Assembly (NCBI GenBank): GCA_012964265.1
Contig: DTUH01000018.1
Location: 1 to 21,590, forward strand
DNA: 21,590 nt
Source: Candidatus Lambdaproteobacteria bacterium
GTDB taxonomy: Bacteria > SAR324 > NAC60-12
Reading direction: 5' to 3'
The notes under the pieces were generated by a model. The model had not been told where the DNA came from. It saw only the letters and a program-made list of their open reading frames with translations, and ran no database searches. Shown here in pieces: positions 15,616 through 21,590 of the stretch; the stretch's first letter is position 1; every line of letters starts with the position of its first letter. The translations under genes and the position numbers were made by a program.

Positions 15616-18600
15616 ATGAGTGAAGTTGAACAGAAAAAAGTAAGAAAATCTATAAAACTGGATGTTGCAGAAAATTCAGTTTTCAAGCAATTTTCCACTC
15701 AATTTTTGAGCGGAATGTCTGAAAGAATGCGCGAAACTTACAACGAGTCACAGCTGCATGAATTTCTGAAGGAACGCTTTGAGTTTTTTAAGGAAGCAAC
15801 CAGACTGAGTGGAATGGTTGGAGTTAAGCCCTGTCAACCTTTCTCTTATTCACAGGCGGAAACACCCTTCAACGGTCATGTAATAGTTGAAATTTCAGCA
15901 CCGGATGCACCTTACATCGTCGTCACAGTTGAGGCGGTGATGCGAAAAATGAATATACTGATCCACCGCAAGCTTCATCCAATAATGGGTGTTGTACTTT
16001 CTGCTGAAAAAGAGTTAGAAGAAGTTATTTTACCAGAGGAAAATACTGAAAATTTTGATCATCTCTATCTGGAAATTGAAGCGGATACTGACATTGTCTT
16101 ATTAAGACGTATTGAAACTATGATTGCCGGTCATCTGCTGGCAGTACAACTTGTCCATAATCATCGAAAAAAAATGCTGCACTGCCTGGAATCGATGGAA
16201 AAGGAAATTGAATTGGTGAGTGCAGTCTCCTTAGATACAAAGGGTGAGTGGTCCAAACTGTGTGGTTGGCTGAAACTGGACAATTTAACAGTCATGGGAT
16301 TTATCACATTTGTATTAAAAGATTCAGATTCTCCGGAATTTATCAAAACTTTCGAAAACTCCGGACAGGGAATTTTGGCGCCGGAATATTTAGCAAAAGT
16401 TTCCAACAAACTTTTGAATGTTTTAACTGAACATCTTTGGAAACGGCGTCATTCAGATTTCCCTTTTGCATTGGACCGGATACATTTCCACAGTCCGGTT
16501 TTACGTTTTGAGAACCTGATGATATTGAGTCTCCGTGTTCCGGATGAAAAATTGGGAATGGTTGAGCATGTTTTTCTCGGTTTGCTAAGAGGTAGTTCAC
16601 TGCACGTAAAAAACACTGAGACACCGCTGATCCACCAGAAGATGCGCTATATTTTCGAAAACCGGAACATGCTGCAGAATAGCTATGATTACAATGAAGT
16701 TATCCGGATTTTCAGTGCAACCCCAAAATTCGAATTATTCCGTTCATCAAGGAAAGAACTGATACAAGTTTGCGATAGTCTTCTTTCAGTCAATAATCCA
16801 AACAACATCTATTGTTTCCGGATAAATACGAGAGTTTCCGGTGTCTTAAAATTGATGGTTGTGATGCCTACCTCACTTTTAACTGAGGAAGCGATTGAAC
16901 AAACTGCAGACTTTCTTAAAGCAAAAATTTCACACCGGCACTGTGAATGGTTTGAAGCACGCGGAAGTGAGAAATCACGTTTGCATTTTGAATTTGAATT
17001 AGAGGAAAATACGCAGGGCAAAAAAGATTTACCGGGTTTAGATTTGCTGCAGCTTGAGAGTGAAATAAGTGGACTGATAAAACCGTGGGAAACCCAACTG
17101 CGTGAACTACTGCGCATTCAGCATCCCGGAGAAGAAGGAACACAACTCTATGAACATTATGTTCCACTGATGCCTTCTCATTACCGCGCACGTGTTGAAG
17201 CTGTGGAAGCGCTGGAAAATATTCAGTATTTGGAACTGCTGACAGACGAAGAGAAAATTCAATTCGACTTAAAACCCTTCACTCTTCCGTCTCCTCTCGT
17301 TGGTTCAGTTTCACTGCTTTACATTTACAGCAAAGAGAAAATCCATTTAATCAGAATCATGCCTGTCCTGCAGAAACTGGGTCTGCACGTGATTGATCAA
17401 CTAACAACAAGGATCGGTAATGACGAAAAAACATTGGGCTTTATCCAGTCGTTTCGAGTAAGTCGTAACGACGGTATCAAGATCGACGAGGTACGTTACA
17501 AACCTTTGTTGGATGCAATAGTTCAGCATGTGTATCAGCATAAAACGGAAAATGATCCGTTAAACGGCCTTGCTTTACTGGCAAATTTAGGATGGCGTGA
17601 AATTAATGTGCTTCAGCTTTATCGAAATCTTTCCCTGCAGTTAAGTGCGCCTTTGACCCGTGAGACAATCAATGCGGTTTTGCTCAGGCATCCGCAGTGC
17701 TCACGCGTATTGTTTGAGACATTTGCCTGTCGATTTTCTCTTGATCCTTCTTTTGGTAATTTAGTTTATCGGAAGGAGGTGCTTCTGCCACAGAAAAAGC
17801 AGGAGTTTTTCGAATGTTTGGAGAAAGTTCAACAGGTGACCGATGATGAGGTTTTACGCCGTTTGTATGAATTGATTGAAAACACTTTACGTACCAATTT
17901 TTACCTGCCTAAAGATGCAGACGAAACGAGTATTTCAATCAAACTCGATTCCCGTAAAATTGAACAAATGCCTGTTCCGGTGCCTTTCAGAGAAATATAT
18001 GTACATGATGTTGGCATGGAAGGAACTCATTTGCGCTTTGGTCCGGTTGCGCGGGGAGGGCTTCGCTGGTCAGATCGTCCGGATGACTTCAGGACAGAAA
18101 TATTGAGTCTTGTTAAAACTCAACAAACTAAAAACGTAGTGATTGTCCCGGTTGGTTCAAAAGGGGGTTTTGTGTTGAAAAACACTCCCGCAACAAGAGA
18201 AGAAGCAATTAGTGAATCTCAAAATCAATACAGACGTTTTATCAGCGCAATGCTGGAAATAACCGACAATTTGGACGCTCAGGGGCAGGTGCAAACCCCA
18301 AGTCATGTTCTTTCTTATGATGAACCTGATCCATATCTTGTTGTTGCCGCAGACAAAGGCACAGCGACTTTTTCAGATATTGCGAATGAAGTTTCTGAAA
18401 AATATGATTACTGGTTGGGTGATGCTTTTGCTTCCGGAGGCTCAGTAGGTTACAATCATAAAAGAGAAGGGATCACTGCACGCGGTGCCTGGGCATGTGT
18501 GATGCTCCATTTTAAGGAAATGGGACGGAACATTCAAACAGAACCCACGACTGTGATTGGTGTGGGAGATATGAGCGGAGATGTTTTTGGAAACGGTATG

Positions 18601-20481
18601 CTGCAAAGTAAAATGCTTCTACTTCAGGCGGCATTCAATCACCAGCACATTTTTTTTGATCCGGATCCGGAACCTGAAATTTCATGGAATGAACGCAAAC
18701 GTGTTTTTGATTTGCCTCGTTCTACCTGGAGTGATTATTCTTCCGACTTAATCAGTTCCGGTGGAGGGGTTTTTGAGCGTTATGCTAAATCAATTAAACT
18801 GTCGTCTCAAGTAAAAACCATGCTCGGTACAGATGCAGACAGTTTAAAAGGAGAAGAGGTCGTGCGTCTCATTTTACAAATGGACGTAGATTTGCTGTGG
18901 TTTGGCGGCATAGGTACTTATATAAAAACTCCTGATCAAACTCATTATCAAGTTGGAGACCAGGCGAACAATTCTGTGCGTATTGACACTTCTGAATGTC
19001 AAATGATGGTTATTGGAGAGGGGGCTAATTTAGGATTGACTCAGTTGGCACGCATTGACCTTGCCAACAATGGAGTCAGACTGAACACCGATTCTGTTGA
19101 TAATTCTGGTGGTGTTAATATGTCTGATTATGAGGTAAATCTGAAAATTCTGCTCCAGCAGATGCTCCGCAGCGGCTTCATTAAGTCGAAGGAAGAACGT
19201 AATAATCTGCTTGCATCCGCAACCGATGAGGTCTCTGAGTTTGTTTTAGCAAATAACCGCGGGCAGCACCGTTTGATTTCAATGGACTGCATACGTTCCA
19301 GCCGTAATTTTCGTTTGTTCCGTAAGCTGATTGCGCACCTGCAGGAACAGGGTATGAATAAACGCAGCGAATTCATTCCTTCGCGTGGTGAACTGGACCA
19401 ACTGGAACAAGTGAAAATGCCCCTTCCGCGCCCTGTCCTGTCAGTCCTGATGGCCTATGCAAAAATGGAGGTATATGATGCGCTGACATCTTCCAATTTG
19501 CCATTTGAAGATGAACTTACTAAAACATATCTGGAATACCTCCCGCCTATTTTATTCAGTCATTTTGGTGAAAAAATCAACGATCATCCTTTAAAAAAGG
19601 AAATCGTTTCAACTGTTTTGACCAACAAAATCACTAATCAGGCTGGATCAACTTTTATTTCCAGAATGGCTAAAGTCACGGAGCGCAGCATTCCTGACAT
19701 TGTCAGGACCTACCTGGTGCTCGAAGCAAGTTTGGGTGCAGCGGAAATGAGGGAAAATTTGTATGAAATGCATGATATCAGCGAATCAGAACGTTATGAA
19801 GTACTAATTGAATTGGAAGATGTATTAAAAATGCTCGTACGAAATGTACTTAACAGTCAAACAAATCCACCAGGATATGAGAAAATTGAAGAATATCATG
19901 CTTTGCTGTGTGACCTGCAGGAACTTCCCGCAAATTCTACACCTCCGGAAAACTCTGCCGGCGATCTTACTGTTGAAAAAACTAAACTGGAGGAAAATGA
20001 AACCGAGAATCAGAGTTTTCCACGTTCAGTTGACGCAGTTCGCGTATCATTGCGGCGTTTACGGCTAGCACCGGATGTCATGCAGTTATGCAGCAACAAA
20101 GATATGGAAGTAAGCGCGGCTTTCCGAATCGCAGAGAGTGTTGAGCATACTTTTGGTTTTGACTGGCTGCGTGAACGATTGGTGGAACTGGAACCAGGCA
20201 ATGACTGGGAACTGGAATTCCAGGACATTCTTTTGTGTACTTTGGATACAAACAAGTTGGGGATGCTGGAAGTATTGCTTGCAGCACATACTTCCAAGGC
20301 GATTAAAGAAAAAGATTTCAGCAGCCTGCTTAAGCCGCTGGAAGCCAGGAATTCAGCCCAACTATATGGGTACGTTCAGTCTCTCGATCAAGTCAGGGCC
20401 GGCTCATCGATAACCATGACTTCAATTGCCGTAATTTTAAGCCGTCTTGATTTTCTAAAAAATATCTCACCAAAAACCTGA
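15616..20481 (+). CDS. gdhB: NAD-specific glutamate dehydrogenase, giant (about 180 kDa) type
   Basis: Oxidatively deaminates L-glutamate to 2-oxoglutarate and ammonium with NAD+; mainly catabolic. The 1621 residues match the large-subunit class known from Pseudomonas and Streptomyces (about 1600-1650), far longer than the common 450-residue enzymes. Residues about 1-700 are the regulatory N-terminal part with ACT-like modules. The catalytic region begins near 790: VARGGLRWSDRPDDFRTE, VPVGSKGGFVLK (catalytic Lys about 849), GGSVGYNHKREGITARGAW, the NAD-domain VIGVGDMSGDVFGNGML and GEGANLGLTQLARID. A Ser/Glu-rich, low-complexity linker lies at about 1436-1469, before the helical C-terminal domain. 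The ATG at 15616 has no Shine-Dalgarno sequence but family-like spacing to the first conserved helices. manC starts 33 bases after the stop. gdhB is the Pseudomonas name; rocG/gluD-type enzymes are excluded by size. Confidence 0.95.
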   Translation: MSEVEQKKVRKSIKLDVAENSVFKQFSTQFLSGMSERMRETYNESQLHEFLKERFEFFKEATRLSGMVGVKPCQPFSYSQAETPFNGHVIVEISAPDAPYIVVTVEAVMRKMNILIHRKLHPIMGVVLSAEKELEEVILPEENTENFDHLYLEIEADTDIVLLRRIETMIAGHLLAVQLVHNHRKKMLHCLESMEKEIELVSAVSLDTKGEWSKLCGWLKLDNLTVMGFITFVLKDSDSPEFIKTFENSGQGILAPEYLAKVSNKLLNVLTEHLWKRRHSDFPFALDRIHFHSPVLRFENLMILSLRVPDEKLGMVEHVFLGLLRGSSLHVKNTETPLIHQKMRYIFENRNMLQNSYDYNEVIRIFSATPKFELFRSSRKELIQVCDSLLSVNNPNNIYCFRINTRVSGVLKLMVVMPTSLLTEEAIEQTADFLKAKISHRHCEWFEARGSEKSRLHFEFELEENTQGKKDLPGLDLLQLESEISGLIKPWETQLRELLRIQHPGEEGTQLYEHYVPLMPSHYRARVEAVEALENIQYLELLTDEEKIQFDLKPFTLPSPLVGSVSLLYIYSKEKIHLIRIMPVLQKLGLHVIDQLTTRIGNDEKTLGFIQSFRVSRNDGIKIDEVRYKPLLDAIVQHVYQHKTENDPLNGLALLANLGWREINVLQLYRNLSLQLSAPLTRETINAVLLRHPQCSRVLFETFACRFSLDPSFGNLVYRKEVLLPQKKQEFFECLEKVQQVTDDEVLRRLYELIENTLRTNFYLPKDADETSISIKLDSRKIEQMPVPVPFREIYVHDVGMEGTHLRFGPVARGGLRWSDRPDDFRTEILSLVKTQQTKNVVIVPVGSKGGFVLKNTPATREEAISESQNQYRRFISAMLEITDNLDAQGQVQTPSHVLSYDEPDPYLVVAADKGTATFSDIANEVSEKYDYWLGDAFASGGSVGYNHKREGITARGAWACVMLHFKEMGRNIQTEPTTVIGVGDMSGDVFGNGMLQSKMLLLQAAFNHQHIFFDPDPEPEISWNERKRVFDLPRSTWSDYSSDLISSGGGVFERYAKSIKLSSQVKTMLGTDADSLKGEEVVRLILQMDVDLLWFGGIGTYIKTPDQTHYQVGDQANNSVRIDTSECQMMVIGEGANLGLTQLARIDLANNGVRLNTDSVDNSGGVNMSDYEVNLKILLQQMLRSGFIKSKEERNNLLASATDEVSEFVLANNRGQHRLISMDCIRSSRNFRLFRKLIAHLQEQGMNKRSEFIPSRGELDQLEQVKMPLPRPVLSVLMAYAKMEVYDALTSSNLPFEDELTKTYLEYLPPILFSHFGEKINDHPLKKEIVSTVLTNKITNQAGSTFISRMAKVTERSIPDIVRTYLVLEASLGAAEMRENLYEMHDISESERYEVLIELEDVLKMLVRNVLNSQTNPPGYEKIEEYHALLCDLQELPANSTPPENSAGDLTVEKTKLEENETENQSFPRSVDAVRVSLRRLRLAPDVMQLCSNKDMEVSAAFRIAESVEHTFGFDWLRERLVELEPGNDWELEFQDILLCTLDTNKLGMLEVLLAAHTSKAIKEKDFSSLLKPLEARNSAQLYGYVQSLDQVRAGSSITMTSIAVILSRLDFLKNISPKT

Positions 20482-20514
20482 AAACATTAAAACAAAAATT
20501 TATTGACAATTCGT

Positions 20515-21590
20515 ATGATTGCAATGATTCTCGCAGGAGGAACCGGAACACGTCTCTGGCCTTATAGCCGCAGCATGACACCCAAACAATTTCTAAATCT
20601 CGGCTCTACACACGAGTCCCTGTTTCAGGAAACGTGTAAGCGTCTGGAAACACTGGTTTCTCCGCAACAGATTTATGTAGTAGGATCCGATGAGCATGTG
20701 GGTGAACTGCAGCAGCAGATGTTGCAAATTTTCCCGGATTACCGACCTGAACAGCTGCTGATTGAGCCGCTGAGCCGCAATACGGCGCCGGCCATTCTTT
20801 GGGGAATTTTGCAGATTCCGGAAAATCAACGTCGGGAACCGGTCGTTATTTTAGCTTCAGACCACCTGATAAAAGCTCCGGAACAATTCGTCAATGCTCT
20901 GAAAAGCGCTGAGCCGCTGGCAAGTTCCGGATACATAGTTACTTTTGGAATTCGCCCTGCCCGTCCGGAAACCGGTTACGGCTACATCAAGGCCGGAGAA
21001 GCCCTGGAAGTCGGTTATAAGGTTGTGGATTTTGTTGAAAAACCTGATCTGGAGACGGCTGAACGTTATTTAGAGTCTTCAGATTATACCTGGAATGCAA
21101 GTATTTTTATGGCAACCGCAGAAACCTGGCTGGAGGAGTTTCGACTACATGTACCAGAAATGCTTGCTGCATTTGAAAGCAAGACTGCAGCCGGAAAAAA
21201 TCTTACTGATCCGGATAATATACGGATAATATACGAATCAATTCCGGCCGACTCGATCGACTATGCTTTGCTTGAAAAATCTAAGAGGGTTGCAGTTTTA
21301 CCTGTTGAAATGGAATGGAGCGATTTAGGCAGTTGGGAAAGCATATTTCAGGTTTCAGAAAAAGACGGGAACGGCAATGTCATGCGGGGCAATGTCATTT
21401 CGCATGATACACATGACTCTCTGATCTTCAGCAGCAAAAAACTGGTAACAAGTATTGGTGTCAACAATTTGATTATTGTTGAAACGGATGACGCGTTACT
21501 GGTTTGCGACATGACGCGATCGCAGGATGTGAAAAAACTTGTGGAAACACTTAAAAGAGAAGAACGCCATGAATATAAGTTTCACACACG
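20515..21590 (+). CDS. manC: Mannose-1-phosphate guanylyltransferase, N-terminal part (3' end outside window)
   Basis: Makes GDP-mannose from mannose-1-phosphate and GTP for polysaccharide or GDP-fucose synthesis. About 358 residues are in the window. The start MIAMILAGGTGTRLWPYSR carries the nucleotidyltransferase signature (LAGGTGTRLWP, with KQF following). IEPLSRNTAPAI, LASDHLI, ETGYGYIKAG, DFVEKPD, IDYALLEKS and WSDLGSWESI follow in family order. WNASIF replaces the more usual WNSGIF, a mild variation. The last residues (REERHEYKFHT) look like the lead-in to the C-terminal cupin seen in bifunctional ManC/AlgA proteins, so the full product may be about 470 residues with mannose-6-phosphate isomerase activity; this cannot be seen here. 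The ATG at 20515 has no Shine-Dalgarno sequence; a second ATG lies three codons in. It follows gdhB by 33 bases. Confidence 0.93.
   Translation, partial: MIAMILAGGTGTRLWPYSRSMTPKQFLNLGSTHESLFQETCKRLETLVSPQQIYVVGSDEHVGELQQQMLQIFPDYRPEQLLIEPLSRNTAPAILWGILQIPENQRREPVVILASDHLIKAPEQFVNALKSAEPLASSGYIVTFGIRPARPETGYGYIKAGEALEVGYKVVDFVEKPDLETAERYLESSDYTWNASIFMATAETWLEEFRLHVPEMLAAFESKTAAGKNLTDPDNIRIIYESIPADSIDYALLEKSKRVAVLPVEMEWSDLGSWESIFQVSEKDGNGNVMRGNVISHDTHDSLIFSSKKLVTSIGVNNLIIVETDDALLVCDMTRSQDVKKLVETLKREERHEYKFHT

Noticed and set aside
20503..20531. TTGACA just before manC as a promoter
   Set aside because: At 17-base spacing the -10 position is GATTCT, and transcription would begin inside the manC coding region past both candidate ATGs.

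Overview
The window reads as ordinary bacterial chromosome, about 96% coding, with AT-leaning base composition (G+C in the low forties by eye). Several proteins are of types common in Proteobacteria: the single-chain indolepyruvate:ferredoxin oxidoreductase, the ~1600-residue NAD-glutamate dehydrogenase, HemN, ZnuABC with a His-tailed ZnuC, and a SutA-like small protein. A deep-branching or marine proteobacterial lineage (for example SAR324-like) is possible, but that is a guess. Most genes lack a recognisable Shine-Dalgarno sequence. No tRNA, rRNA, insertion sequence, CRISPR array or phage gene was seen.

Layout. 1-1958 (+): 3' part of a fused indolepyruvate:ferredoxin oxidoreductase gene whose start lies outside the window. 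2014-8332 (-): a glycogen operon in the order glgB, glgP, malQ (branching enzyme, phosphorylase, 4-alpha-glucanotransferase). 8612-9937 (+): a three-part protein with a plant-type [2Fe-2S] ferredoxin domain, a class III nucleotide cyclase and a Rieske [2Fe-2S] domain. It is transcribed divergently from the glycogen operon. 9971-10909 (+): GDP-L-fucose synthase. 11033-11263 (-): a 76-residue SutA-like protein with its own good promoter. 11444-14459 (-): znuC, znuB, hemN, probably one transcript. 14556-15494 (+): znuA, divergent from znuC. 15616-20481 (+): NAD-specific glutamate dehydrogenase of the giant type. 20515-end (+): mannose-1-phosphate guanylyltransferase, cut by the window edge.

How the genes relate. 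glgB, glgP and malQ build and mobilise glycogen; the synthesis genes glgC and glgA are not here. ZnuABC is a high-affinity zinc importer. manC and fcl belong to the GDP-mannose to GDP-fucose route, whose middle enzyme Gmd is not in the window. The oxidoreductase and the glutamate dehydrogenase both work in amino-acid catabolism.

The most unusual object is the ferredoxin-cyclase-Rieske fusion. It carries complete ligand sets for two different [2Fe-2S] clusters around an apparently catalytic cyclase, which suggests cyclic-nucleotide output controlled by redox state, oxygen or iron-sulfur status. Its cyclase has Asn where the substrate-selecting Lys is expected. A second window-wide signal is a strong excess of the palindrome TCCGGA.
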